From contig CAWGXG010000006.1 in the NCBI GenBank assembly GCA_963826505.1, positions 248,001 to 312,000 on the forward strand: 64,000 bases of DNA. The letters are read 5' to 3'. Numbering within the stretch: position 1 is the first letter of the stretch; the number at the start of each line of letters is the position of its first letter. Below, piece after piece: positions 52,039-62,236 of this stretch. A program made the translations under genes and the position numbers. The notes beneath the pieces were generated by a model. It had not been told where the DNA came from and did no database searches. It worked only from the letters and a program-made list of their open reading frames with translations. The DNA comes from CAWGXG01 sp963826505 (GTDB lineage: Bacteria > Chloroflexota > Anaerolineae > Aggregatilineales > Aggregatilineaceae).

Positions 52039-53472
52039 CTACCGCGCGGCCTGCTCAATGACGCCGTTCAGCGCGGCCAGCATATCCTCCGGCAGAGGAG
52101 CCGGTTGGTGTTTGGCGAGCAATTGCCGTGTCTTCTTGACGGCACGCTCACCGAGACGTGTCTCGCCGCTGGCTTTCCAACCGTCGATATTCTGGCGATC
52201 GAACAGCTTGGGATACCAGTCCTGGCGAAAACGCGTATTGGTGTGGGGGGTCGCCAGATATTGCTCGGTGACGACCTCGTCGATGAGATCGAGTGCCAAC
52301 GTCTCGTCGCTGACTTCGACGCCCTGCGTAAAGCGTTTAATCCAGCCGATGATCTCGTCGCAGACCGTCAGGTGCGACAGTGACGAGGTCATGCCGGACG
52401 CCAGATAGCCGACATCGTGAATCAGGTTCGCGCCGCTCAAAGTCTCGACCAACAAGGTCAGAGCCGCCTCGGCCGCCGCCTGTTCATCCGGCACTTTGGA
52501 GTCGCTCCCGCCGCCCAATCCGAAGGCGGGCATGTTGTAATAATGGGCCATCTCCATGAACAGCACGCGGTTTTCTGGCGCGGCATACGCACCGACCAGA
52601 GTGCGCATGTCGATGGTGTCGTTCGTGCCGCCGCTGACGATGATCGGCGCGCCTTCGCGCTTGAGCTGCGACAGCACGACGCCCGCCAGCTCCCCGGCGT
52701 TGGCGAGCGCTACTGCCCCGGCTTGCGTAACCGGGCCGTTCAAGCCGCGCAGCACCACCGGCACGTAGGTAAACGGCAGTCCCTTCCCGGACAGGAAGAG
52801 CAGTTTTTGCAACGATTCCTGGTTGTGCCGCAGCGGGCCGGTGACGTTGACATAGCAGGCCGTGAGCGGCTTTTGACGCAAGGCTTCCGCGCCACCCGCG
52901 ATGATCTCGGCCATTTTGATCACGTCCACGGTGCTGACAAAATCCGTCGTGACGAAGATGCTGGGCTTGGTGCTGTTGGCGAGGATTTCGCGCATCTGGT
53001 ATTGGCCCAGCAGCGTTTGATCGACATCGGATGCCAGGCAGAACGACATGATGAAATCGATGTTGGGCAGCGCGTCGCACAGGCGCACGCCGTCCGTGAC
53101 ATCGCGCAGTGTGGCGAGCCGCATCGCGCCGCTGTCCAGATCGATGACATTCGGGCAGTCCGAGCCGGGACCGTAAAAAACGTTGTGTCCCTCCAACGGC
53201 ATTACCCGATTGCCCTCACGGTCGCACAGCGTGATCCGTTTGGGGGCCAGGTTCAGCGCCCACTCGACGCGATAGGCGGGGATGCGGATCCGCCCATCTT
53301 CGGAGGGCATGATGCCGGCGTGTTTGAACAGGGCGATGGCTTCATCGTCGTGCAGGTAAACGCCGGTGCGTTCCAGGATTTCCAGGCTGGCTGAGTGAAT
53401 GCGTCCTAATTGATCGTCGGATAACTTGCGAAACAGAGGAGAAAGAAGAGCGTTTTGGTGCATTTGTTGCAT
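52039..53472 (-). CDS. MttB-family (trimethylamine/glycine-betaine-type) methyltransferase, copy 1
   Basis: A 477-residue member of the MttB superfamily, which moves a methyl group from quaternary or tertiary amines to a corrinoid protein. Family features: the N-terminal LSDDQLGRIHSASLEILERTGVYLHDDEAIALF, NVFYGPGSDCPNVIDLDSG, SFCLASDVDQ, and SGANLIHDVGYLASGMTSSLSHLTVCDEIIG. There is no in-frame amber codon, so it is of the non-pyrrolysine branch, some members of which demethylate glycine betaine or related betaines. GAGG precedes the ATG by 10 nt. It is divergent from the peptide-type ABC transporter. No corrinoid-protein gene is visible in the window. Substrate unknown. Confidence 0.9.
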   Translation of the reverse strand: MQQMHQNALLSPLFRKLSDDQLGRIHSASLEILERTGVYLHDDEAIALFKHAGIMPSEDGRIRIPAYRVEWALNLAPKRITLCDREGNRVMPLEGHNVFYGPGSDCPNVIDLDSGAMRLATLRDVTDGVRLCDALPNIDFIMSFCLASDVDQTLLGQYQMREILANSTKPSIFVTTDFVSTVDVIKMAEIIAGGAEALRQKPLTACYVNVTGPLRHNQESLQKLLFLSGKGLPFTYVPVVLRGLNGPVTQAGAVALANAGELAGVVLSQLKREGAPIIVSGGTNDTIDMRTLVGAYAAPENRVLFMEMAHYYNMPAFGLGGGSDSKVPDEQAAAEAALTLLVETLSGANLIHDVGYLASGMTSSLSHLTVCDEIIGWIKRFTQGVEVSDETLALDLIDEVVTEQYLATPHTNTRFRQDWYPKLFDRQNIDGWKASGETRLGERAVKKTRQLLAKHQPAPLPEDMLAALNGVIEQAAR

Positions 53473-53809
53473 CGTGAATAAACCTCAATTTTGAATCGAG
53501 CAGGCGGGTGTCGGACACAGTAATCAGAAAAAGCGATTGTACATCAGAAAACCGGACAAATCACCTGTTTGTGTGATTGTGTGGATTTTGCCCGGTTGAA
53601 CCGGTGTAGCACAATCACTGCCATGCGATGGTGTGCCAGAAATTCCGCGTTTGCGCGGCAAGGTGGATTGATATTGGGGCGCGAGACCCGCCGTCGTTTG
53701 CGATATTTTGTGAATCTGGCTTAACTGATCCACAATTGTCGTGCAGCTTGCGTGGCATATCACGATGCCAAAAAACATGCGCAAACACGATTCTAAGGAG
53801 GATTTACTC
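53473..53809. promoter_or_regulatory. Divergent control region between MttB copy 1 and the Dpp-type operon
   Basis: This 337-bp gap separates divergent genes and must hold both promoters. I see an inverted repeat CCGGTT-G-AACCGG at 53592-53604, another AATCAC...GTGATT at 53559-53578, and a TACAAT box on the minus strand near 53540, but no convincing pair of -35 and -10 boxes. A strong AAGGAGG precedes the ABC binding-protein start at 53810. Confidence 0.4.
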
Positions 53810-54793
53810 ATGCATATTTTTAAAAAGCCAGAAAATACTCCGCATCCCTATATCCCCGAACTGAGAGAGCAGTATCGCAACGGGAAAGTCACGCGGCGCG
53901 AGTTCCTGCGCATGGCGACCCTGTTGGGTATGACCGTTGCTGGTGCCCAGACATTTTTGGGCGATGCAGCATCCGTTGCTGCTGCTCCCGCGCTGGCTCC
54001 TAGAGCCATCAAGCGTGGTGGTACTATGACGATCGCTACCCGTGTCCAACGCGTCGATCACCCGGCGCGGTTCTCGTGGATCGAAGCGGTTAACCAGTTC
54101 CGCCAGGTGTGCGAATATCTGACTCGCACCGATTGGGACAATATCACGTCACCCTGGTTGCTCGAAAAGTGGGCGGCTAACGAAACAGTTGACGAATGGA
54201 CGTTGACCTTGCGTCAGGGGATCAAGTTCAACGATGGCTCGGACTTCACTGCTGACGATGTCCTGTTCAACTTTGGACAGTGGCTCGATCCTGAAATCGG
54301 TTCCTCTATGCTGGGCTTGATGAGCTATCTCTCGCCCAACAATGTCGAGAAAGTGGATGATTACACGGTGAAACTGTACCTGGACACGCCCCAAATCGGC
54401 GTGCCAGAGCACTTGTTCCACTATCCGGCGATGATCGTTCCCAAGACTTTTGAAGGCGATTTGGTCCGGCAGCCGATTGGGACCGGGCCGTTCCTGCTTG
54501 AAGATTACGTTGAAACAGAGCGCGCCACCTTCGTGCGGCGCGACGATTACTGGCGCATGGGCGAAGACGGCCAGTCCTTGCCCTATCTCGACCGGCTCGT
54601 GTTCGTGGATCTGGGTGAAGACACCGCGGCCCAAATCGCTGCAATTCAAAGCGGCCAGGTGGACAACATTTATAACCCCGGTGCGGACGTGTGGCAGGCG
54701 GTCAAAGAGATCTCCAATATCGCCGTTTACAGCGCACCCACCGCTCAGACCTTCTATATCCGGATGCGCGTTGATCAGAACTCCATTCGATGA
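53810..54793 (+). CDS. Family-5 ABC substrate-binding protein, N-terminal part (frameshifted)
   Basis: The binding protein of a peptide/opine/nickel (Dpp/Opp) type importer. The start MHIFKKPENTPHPYIPELREQ has AAGGAGG 8 nt upstream. Residues about 26-60 form a twin-arginine-like export signal: VTRREFLRMATLLGMTVAGAQTFLG. Domain I follows, with RGGTMTIATRVQRVDHPARFSWIE, WTLTLRQGIKFNDGSDFTADDVLFNF and PIGTGPFLLEDYVETERATFVRRDDYW. The frame ends prematurely after RMRVDQN; a one-base shift at about 54780-54785 continues into PFDDVRVRQAL at 54786. Full length with the second part is about 550 residues, as expected. Confidence 0.9.
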   Translation: MHIFKKPENTPHPYIPELREQYRNGKVTRREFLRMATLLGMTVAGAQTFLGDAASVAAAPALAPRAIKRGGTMTIATRVQRVDHPARFSWIEAVNQFRQVCEYLTRTDWDNITSPWLLEKWAANETVDEWTLTLRQGIKFNDGSDFTADDVLFNFGQWLDPEIGSSMLGLMSYLSPNNVEKVDDYTVKLYLDTPQIGVPEHLFHYPAMIVPKTFEGDLVRQPIGTGPFLLEDYVETERATFVRRDDYWRMGEDGQSLPYLDRLVFVDLGEDTAAQIAAIQSGQVDNIYNPGADVWQAVKEISNIAVYSAPTAQTFYIRMRVDQNSIR

Positions 54794-55472
54794 TGTGCGG
54801 GTGCGTCAGGCCCTCAAGAAATGCATCGACCGTCAGAAGATGCTGGACCTGGCCTGGTTTGGTGAAGGCGTGCTCGGTCACGACACCGCCTTTGCACCGG
54901 TCCATCCCGAATATTGCCCGAAGGACATCCCTCCATACGATCCTGAGGGAGCCAAGGCGTTGCTGGCGGAAGCCGGTTACCCGGACGGCGTGACGGTGGA
55001 GCTGTCCACGCAGCAGGCGCGCGCGGAACCCGCAATGGCGCAGTCACTCAAGGAAACCGCTGCGGCAGGCGGCTTCGACATCAAGCTCAACTTGCTGCCG
55101 TCGTCCCAATATTGGGATGTCTGGACTGAGGTGCCGTTGGGCATCACCATCTGGGCGCATCGCACGCTGGGGATCATCAACCCGGCGCTGGCTTTCACGG
55201 CCGATGCGGATGGCAACCCCGGAGCCTGGAACGAAACGCGCTGGGTCGATGATGAATATGTCGCTCTGCTGCGCCAGGCCGAAAGCACGCTCGATGTCGA
55301 GGCACGGCGTGAGATCGTCTGCCAGATGGAAGACATCGAAATGGAACGCGGATCGTGCGGCGTCGCCTTCTTCACCAATGTGTGGTACGTCTGTGACAAG
55401 AAATTCCAGGGCGTCCGGGCGCATCCGACCAACTACGATCTCTTCGACGAAGTGTGGGACGAGCAAGCATAG
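54786..55472 (+). CDS. Family-5 ABC substrate-binding protein, C-terminal part after frameshift
   Basis: This frame continues the binding protein from the conserved 'PFDDVRVRQALKKCIDRQKML' hinge, followed by GVLGHDTAFAPVHPEY, PYDPEGAKALLAEAGYPDGVTVEL and a C-terminal lobe ending LFDEVWDEQA. No start codon or ribosome-binding site is expected at the junction, so it is not an independent gene. It ends 39 bp before the hairpin at 55512-55542 that separates it from the permease. Confidence 0.88.
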   Translation, partial: FDDVRVRQALKKCIDRQKMLDLAWFGEGVLGHDTAFAPVHPEYCPKDIPPYDPEGAKALLAEAGYPDGVTVELSTQQARAEPAMAQSLKETAAAGGFDIKLNLLPSSQYWDVWTEVPLGITIWAHRTLGIINPALAFTADADGNPGAWNETRWVDDEYVALLRQAESTLDVEARREIVCQMEDIEMERGSCGVAFFTNVWYVCDKKFQGVRAHPTNYDLFDEVWDEQA

Positions 55473-55511
55473 ACCTTCTTTCGCTGTAAATTCCGACAAC
55501 GAAAGTGGGTG

Positions 55512-55542
55512 GGCGAGACGGGTTTTGAGAACCTGTCTCGCC
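55512..55542 (+). promoter_or_regulatory. Stem-loop between binding-protein and permease genes of the Dpp-type operon
   Basis: A 13-bp stem with one G-U pair: GGCGAGACGGGTT (55512-55524) and AACCTGTCTCGCC (55530-55542), loop of 5 nt. No T tract follows, so it probably acts as mRNA stabiliser or processing barrier and not as a full terminator. Confidence 0.6.
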
Positions 55543-55570
55543 CTGACCCGAATTCGCCTAAGGAGGTCCC

Positions 55571-56230
55571 ATGCTCAAATACATCTTGCGTCGTCTGGGC
55601 TTCATGATCCTGACGATGCTGTTGGTGTCGATGGTCATCTTTGCCGTCTCCGAAGTGGCCCCCGGAGATGTGGCGCGTCATATCCTGGGACAATTCGCAA
55701 CTGATCAGCAGGTAGAACTGCTGCGCGAGCAGATGGGCCTCAACCAGCCGTTGTACGTGCGCTATTTTGACTGGCTGGTGGGCAACGACTGGCGCTTAAA
55801 AAACAAGGTTGGCCTACCGCTCACCTTCACGAAAGCCCGCCCGACGGATGATGTCCAATGGTGGGCCGTTGAGCCAGACGGCACCCTGGTGCAGTGGCGC
55901 GTGAAATCCGGCGGGCTGGAACAGATTCGCATCTCGAAGGACGGCCAACGCGAACTGGTCCCCTTTGACGGGTGGAAGACCAACAGTGCGGGCCAGCAGT
56001 ACTTCTGGGGCGTAGACACGGCCAACCATGTTGTGCTGTGGGTCAAGGGCGATGAAGCAAGCTCAGGTCCGGCAGCAGCAGGCCGCACCATGACCAAGAC
56101 CGGCGGCCAGGAATATTTCCCGCTCAAAAAAGGGCTGCTGCGGGGTGACCCCGGCATTTCTCTGCGCACGAACCGGCCCGTCGGTCCCACGTTAGGCGCA
56201 GACTGCGCAACTCCTTCAGTCTGGCACTGA
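55571..56230 (+). CDS. DppB-type ABC permease, N-terminal part with unusual insertion (frameshifted)
   Basis: AAGGAGG lies 6 nt before the ATG. The protein begins as a normal DppB: LKYILRRLGFMILTMLLVSMVIFAVSEVAPGDVARHILGQFATDQQVELLREQMGLNQPLYVRYFDWLVG in pieces. The expected next block, LLRGDPGISLRTNRPV, comes only after an insertion of about 110 residues. That insertion holds two similar units with aromatic/Trp-rich strands (QWWAVEPDGTLVQWRVK; QYFWGVDTANHVVLWVKG), which would lie outside the cell. The frame is lost at about 56191-56194 and resumes in the next entry. Confidence 0.88.
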   Translation: MLKYILRRLGFMILTMLLVSMVIFAVSEVAPGDVARHILGQFATDQQVELLREQMGLNQPLYVRYFDWLVGNDWRLKNKVGLPLTFTKARPTDDVQWWAVEPDGTLVQWRVKSGGLEQIRISKDGQRELVPFDGWKTNSAGQQYFWGVDTANHVVLWVKGDEASSGPAAAGRTMTKTGGQEYFPLKKGLLRGDPGISLRTNRPVGPTLGADCATPSVWH

Positions 56231-56865
56231 TTGCGTTTGCCTTCATCATGCCTATCGCGCTGGTGCTCGGCATTCTGGCTGGGCTGCGTGAAGGCAGCGT
56301 GTTGGATCGCTCGATCTCCCTATTCAGTCTGATCACGACGTCGATTCCTGAATTTGCTGGCGGAGTGTTTTTGATTCTCGTGTTCTCCTTTTGGCTGAAG
56401 CTGTTGCCCGGCGCGGCAGTTTTCGTAGACAACACGGCACCTTTGGAAAACCCCAAATTATTGGTTTTGCCCGTGCTCACCCTGACGATGGTCGAAGTGG
56501 GGTATGTGGCCCGCATGACGCGCGCCAGCATGGTCGAAGTCATGAACGCGCCTTATATTCGCACCGCCATTTTGAAGGGACTCCCTTACCGGCGCATTGT
56601 CTTGCGACACGCGCTGCGCAATGCATTGATGGCACCGATTACGGTGATCATGCTGCATGTCAACTGGCTGGTGGGCGGGATAGTGATCGTAGAGGCCGTT
56701 TACGGCTATCCGGGGATCGGACTCTACCTGCTGGACTCGGCCCTATTCAAAGATATCAACGCGATCGAAGCGGGCGCGATGGTGATGGTCGCTTTGGCGG
56801 TCAGCACACAACTTATCGCGGACATCATTTATACGTTCTTGAACCCGCGTATCCGGTATACCTAA
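56193..56865 (+). CDS. DppB-type ABC permease, C-terminal part after frameshift
   Basis: The frame continues RRLRNSFSLALIAFAFIMPIALVLGILAGLREGSVLDR, then five membrane helices. The cytoplasmic coupling loop is VEVMNAPYIRTAILKGLPYRRIVLRHALRNALMAP, and the protein ends TFLNPRIRYT, the usual DppB C-terminus. A missing base around 56191-56194 would restore one polypeptide of about 430 residues. A methionine at 56248 is internal and not a start. Confidence 0.88.
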
Positions 56866-56928
56866 CCATAGGCGGCTCGCCAGGGGTGTTCAGTCAGACA
56901 CGCCTCAGTTCTTGAGAGAAGCGGCACT

Positions 56929-57811
56929 ATGTCCACCAGGGTAGTTTCAAAGAAAACAGAAGGGCATAAAAACCCACTGCGACGCCTGTGGGACAATATG
57001 TCCTTCATTTTCCAATCGCGCGTGGCCGTCGTAGGGCTGGTTATCATCGTCCTTTTGGGTGCTGATCGCCGTCTTCGCTCCGGTTATCGCCCCGCATGAT
57101 CCGCTCGCGCAGGATTCCTCGGCGATCAACCAGAAACCGTCAAGTGACTATTTACTGGGGACTGATCAGCTGGGGCGCGATATCCTGTCGCGCCTGATCT
57201 ACGGCACACGGACCATTCTTACTCTGGCTCCCGTTTCGGTCCTGATTTCGGTCATGATCGGGACGGTGCTCGGCTTGATCGGTGGGTACTTCGGCGGGCT
57301 GATCGATGAGGTCGTCATGCGTCTGCTGGACGCGATTATGGCGTTCCCGACGATTCTGCTCTATCTGATCATCATCGCCGCGATCGGACCGTCAGCCGTT
57401 AATGTCGTCATCGCAATCACCTTTGTCGGCACGCCCGGCATCGCGCGGTTGGTGCGCAGTCTCGCGCTCGATATCCGCACGCGCGATTACATCCGCGCGG
57501 CTGAAACACGCGGCGAGAATCCGTTCTATATCATGCTGGTCGAAATTCTGCCGAATGTGCGCGGCCCGCTGATCATCGATTCGCTGCTGCGCGTCGGTTA
57601 CGCGATCTTTTCGATCGGAACTCTCGGGTTCCTGGGGTTGGGACTCCCACCGCCAGCCCCCGATTGGGGAGGCATGGTCGCCGATGCGCGTAAATTCATT
57701 TGGACCAGTCCGCTCAGCGTTCTCTGGCCGATCATTGCGATTGCCAGTCTGGTGGTGGGATTGAATCTCTTTGCCGATGGACTGCGCGAGGAAACGTCCC
57801 GCTACCAGTAA
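56929..57811 (+). CDS. DppC-type ABC permease (frameshift near N-terminus)
   Basis: ATG at 56929 opens STRVVSKKTEGHKNPLRRLWDNMSFIFQSRVAVVGLVIIVLL, the standard cytoplasmic lead and first helix of DppC. Removing one G from GGG at 57057-57059 joins it to VLIAVFAPVIAPHDPLAQ in the next frame. The rest is intact: YLLGTDQLGRDILSRLIYGTRT, the coupling loop LDIRTRDYIRAAETRGENPFYIMLVEILPNVRGP, and the end GLNLFADGLREETSRYQ. Total length about 294 residues. Partner of the DppB-like permease just upstream (63-bp gap). Confidence 0.9.
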
Positions 57812-57849
57812 ACCAGAGATTGGACCCAACAGAGCAGGAGCACAAGATC

Positions 57850-58659
<810 letters not shown>

Positions 58660-59939
58660 GGCCAACAGCTATCTTCATCCGATTCGCGGGCGCGTCCCTT
58701 CGCCGCAGGCACTGCCGCCGGGCTGTGTGTTCGCGCCGCGCTGCGATTTTGCCCGCCCGGTCTGTTCTCAGCAGCGGATGGAGATGCGCGAGATCATGCC
58801 CGGTCATTGGTCGCGCTGCCTGTTTGCCGAAGAAATCATAGAACACCACGCCGCTGGCGCTGGCGATCGGACGGACCAGCTCGCGCAGGCATCCCATGCC
58901 GAAGAACCGCCGATCCTTTCCATAAAAGAAGCCAGGACGTACTACGCCGTTCCATCCGCAAAATTGATCGGCGGCCAGAAGCAGTACGTCAAGGCGGTCG
59001 ATAATGTAAGCTTGGAAGCGCCCGCCGGGCGCACGTTGGGCATCGTGGGGGAGTCGGGGTGCGGCAAAAGCACGCTGGTCAAAACCGTGATCGGCCTGGA
59101 AAAGCTCACCAGCGGCGAAATCGAGTTCATGGGGATCGACGTCTCGACGCCGGTATCCAAACGCAGTCTCTCCCTGATCAAAGACCTGCAAATGGTCTTC
59201 CAGAATCCCGACTCGACGCTGAATCCCTCCTTCAGCGCCGGTTTCCAGATCGCGCGCCCGCTGCGCCGCTTTAAGACGGTGCCCCGCAAGGAAGTGCGGC
59301 GCGAAGTTATCCGCTTGCTGGATATGATGAAGCTGGGCGAGAGCTACTACAATCGCCTGCCGCGCCAGCTCAGCGGGGGCGAAAAACAGCGCGTCGCGAT
59401 CGCCCGCGCCATAGCCGCCCATCCCAAGCTCGTGCTGTGCGACGAACCCGTGTCGGCGCTGGATGTCTCAGTGCAGGCCGCCGTGCTGAATCTGCTGCTT
59501 GAGATTCAGAACGAGATCGGCACGACGATGGTCTTTATCGCCCACGATTTGAGCGTGGTGCGCTTTTTCTGTGACAATCTGGCCGTGATGTATTTGGGCC
59601 AGATTGCCGAAATCGGGCCGGGGGAAGCGATCTATCAGCCGCCTTACCATCCGTATACGGAGGCGCTGCTGTCTGCCGTGCCGATCCCCGATCCGCGCGC
59701 TGAGCAGAAACACATTCGCTTGAGCAGCTCGGTACCGAGCGCACTCAATCCACCGGGCGGGTGCCGGTTCCACACGCGCTGCCCGCGCCGCAGTCTGCTG
59801 CCTGATGGTGGAAAAATCTGTGAAACGGTGGCCCCCCCAGAGCGCCGTAACACCGACGAACACCGCATCTACTGCCACATCCCGCTGGAAGACTTGCGCA
59901 AGATGGAACCGGTTATCACCGTCGAAAAGGAAGATCACC

Positions 59940-60590
59940 ATGTTGGTTAGCGAGTACATGATCAAACACCCGCCGATGGTGAGTCCTGAGTTGTCAGTCG
60001 TCGAAGCCCAACATTACATGAGTGAAAACAACTTTCATCATCTGCCCGTGGTCAAAGCGGGTAAGCGCCTGATCGGTCTGCTTACCCGGCAAAGCCTGTT
60101 GTTCGACTTCGGGCAACTGGCCAGCCTGAATGTGTGGGACATCACGCGCCAGCTTTCGGACCTGAAGGTCCAGGACGTGATGATCAAAGCGCGTGACGTG
60201 ATCACCATCGATCCGGATACCCCGATTGAGCAGGCCGCGCGCGTCATGGTGGAACACCAGGTCGGGTGCCTGCCCGTGGTCAGCGAAGGGATCGTGGTGG
60301 GACTGATCACCAAGAACGATCTGCTCAATCAGCTTTCCGAAATGATGGCTGGGAAGGTGTCAGGGGTGCGCATCACCATTCAGATGTCGATGGTTCGGGG
60401 CGAACTGGCGAAGCTGGTTTCTGTTATCGCCGGGAATGGTTGGGGCATCGAGACGATGGGTGGTGTACTCTCCTCCAAAGACCACAACAAGTGGAATGCG
60501 GTGGTCAAGATTCGAGGACCAAAAGATGACGTTGTAGCCGCCTTGGGCGGCATTGAGGGCCAGGAAATTCTGGACGCGCGCGAGGTCTGA
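59940..60590 (+). CDS. CBS-pair plus ACT-like regulatory protein
   Basis: A 216-residue cytoplasmic protein. Two CBS domains lie at about 1-60 (MIKHPPMVSPELSVVEAQHYMSENNFHHLPVV) and 75-130 (VQDVMIKARDVITIDPDTPIEQAARVMVEHQVGCLPVV). Residues about 140-215 resemble an ACT domain (VRITIQMSMVRGELAKLVSVIAGNGWGIETMGGVLS). CBS pairs bind adenine nucleotides and ACT domains bind small ligands, often amino acids. AAGGA precedes the ATG, which overlaps the ATPase gene by 11 bp, so the protein is made together with the importer and may gate it or sense its cargo. Confidence 0.88.
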   Translation: MLVSEYMIKHPPMVSPELSVVEAQHYMSENNFHHLPVVKAGKRLIGLLTRQSLLFDFGQLASLNVWDITRQLSDLKVQDVMIKARDVITIDPDTPIEQAARVMVEHQVGCLPVVSEGIVVGLITKNDLLNQLSEMMAGKVSGVRITIQMSMVRGELAKLVSVIAGNGWGIETMGGVLSSKDHNKWNAVVKIRGPKDDVVAALGGIEGQEILDAREV

Positions 60591-60697
60591 AATCTCGCGC
60601 CGCAGGCTGAGACTGTTGGGCATGTGTTCTTTGGGGTCTTCTCTGTTGGACAATTTGGAAATCCGACAGAATCCATCCTTCAAAATAAGAGACTTTA

Positions 60698-62152
60698 ATG
60701 GACATCAACTACCACCCCCACCAAACACCGCAATTTCGTGTCCTTTCTGATCAGCAGATCGAAAAAGTCTACCAGGCCACGCTGGAATGCTTGCAGCGGA
60801 CCGGGGTCAATGTACTCAATGCTGAGGCGCGTCATCTGCTGGCCGCTGCTGGTGCACGCGTGGATGGAGTCCGCGTGCGCATTCCGCCCCACATCATTCA
60901 AGATGCCATCGCTGCTGCGCCGCGCTCGTTCTCCATTTGGGGGCGCGACCGCACGCACCGGCTGCAAATCGTCCCCGACCGGGTGTACTTTGGCCCCGGA
61001 CCTACGTGCACCTATTTCATCGATCCGGAAACGGGCGAACGCCGTGTCACGCGCCGGGGCGATCCCGGCCTGAGCGCCCTGGTTAGCGATGCGCTGGATA
61101 ACATCGACTACGTGATGGGGCTGGGTCTGATCAACAACGTGCACCATGAGCTGGCCTCGGTGTACGAGTTTGCCGAGATCGTGGCGAACACAGGCAAACC
61201 CGTCTTTGCCTGGGCCAACACGCCGGACAATATGCGCGACATTTACGACATCGCGCTGGCAATCGCCGGGAGCGAGGAGGATCTGGAGCAGTACCCCCTC
61301 ATGGCCCTGTTCGCGACCTACCAATCGCCGCTGCAACATACGGATAACGAGCTTGCTAACTGCATGTGGGCGGTTGAACGCGGCATTCCCGTCGTGTACA
61401 TGGGTGGTGGAACCGCGGGCGCGACGGCTCCGATCACCGGAGCCGGACTATTCGTGATCTACCTGGCCGGGGCGCTAAGCGGTCTGGCGATCATGCAGCT
61501 TAAGCGGCGCGGGGCGCGAGTGTGTATCGGCGGCGTGCCGCAAGCGATGGACCTGCACACCGGCATCCCCGCCTATGGCTCGCCCGAAACCAGCCTATAC
61601 GGCGCGGCTATGTCGGATATTTCGCGCTACCTGGGGATTCCCTTCATGGGGACGGCGGGCGCGTCGGAGTCAAAGGTGCTCGATCTGCAAGCGGCGATCG
61701 AGAGCACGGTGCAGGTGGTGCTGTCCGGATTGAGCGGTGCCACGCTGGTACACGACGTGGGCTTTCTGGACAACAGCAACACCGGCTCGCTGGAGATGCT
61801 GGTGATGACCGACGAGATCATCGGCATGGCGCGCCGCATCATGCGCGGCGTTGAAGTCACTGACGATACCTTGATGCTCGATCTGATCGACGAAGTTGGT
61901 CCCGCCGGGGAATTCATGTCCGCCGAGGAGACTGCGCGCCGCTGTCGCAAAGAGGTATGGATCCCTCGGCTGATGGATCGCCGCTACTGGCTCAACTGGC
62001 AGGCGGCGGGTTCCGTTACGATGCAGGATCGGGTTGGCACGCGCGTGCGTCATCTACTGGCGACACACACGCCACCTCCTCTGCCGCCCGGCGCCGCCGA
62101 GAAAATCCGGGCGGTGCTGGCCGCGGCAGAAGCGCGCATGGCCGCCCAGTAG
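60698..62152 (+). CDS. MttB-family methyltransferase, copy 2
   Basis: A 484-residue MttB-superfamily protein, uninterrupted by amber codons. Typical segments: LSDQQIEKVYQATLECLQRTGVNVLNAEARHLL, RVYFGPGPTCTYFIDPETGERR, YVMGLGLINNVHHELASVYEFAEIV, and GATLVHDVGFLDNSNTGSLEMLVMTDEIIGMARR. It probably passes a methyl group from a quaternary amine to a corrinoid protein. It follows the CBS-ACT gene by 107 bp on the same strand as the importer operon, with only a weak GAGA in front of its ATG, and it is convergent with the PLP-enzyme gene. Confidence 0.9.
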   Translation: MDINYHPHQTPQFRVLSDQQIEKVYQATLECLQRTGVNVLNAEARHLLAAAGARVDGVRVRIPPHIIQDAIAAAPRSFSIWGRDRTHRLQIVPDRVYFGPGPTCTYFIDPETGERRVTRRGDPGLSALVSDALDNIDYVMGLGLINNVHHELASVYEFAEIVANTGKPVFAWANTPDNMRDIYDIALAIAGSEEDLEQYPLMALFATYQSPLQHTDNELANCMWAVERGIPVVYMGGGTAGATAPITGAGLFVIYLAGALSGLAIMQLKRRGARVCIGGVPQAMDLHTGIPAYGSPETSLYGAAMSDISRYLGIPFMGTAGASESKVLDLQAAIESTVQVVLSGLSGATLVHDVGFLDNSNTGSLEMLVMTDEIIGMARRIMRGVEVTDDTLMLDLIDEVGPAGEFMSAEETARRCRKEVWIPRLMDRRYWLNWQAAGSVTMQDRVGTRVRHLLATHTPPPLPPGAAEKIRAVLAAAEARMAAQ

Positions 62153-62179
62153 GATTTGCCGGACAACTTAACCAAGCAA

Positions 62180-62214
62180 GCGCGCTGCAGCAGTTGGAAT
62201 ACACCGCAGCGCGC
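62180..62214. terminator. GC-rich hairpin between convergent MttB copy 2 and PLP-enzyme genes
   Basis: A perfect 9-bp stem, GCGCGCTGC (62180-62188) and GCAGCGCGC (62206-62214), loop of 17 nt. It lies in the 84 bp between convergent stops. There is no clear T tract, so termination strength is uncertain. Confidence 0.5.
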
Positions 62215-62236
62215 ATGTGTGTGACCTCAGATCCGT

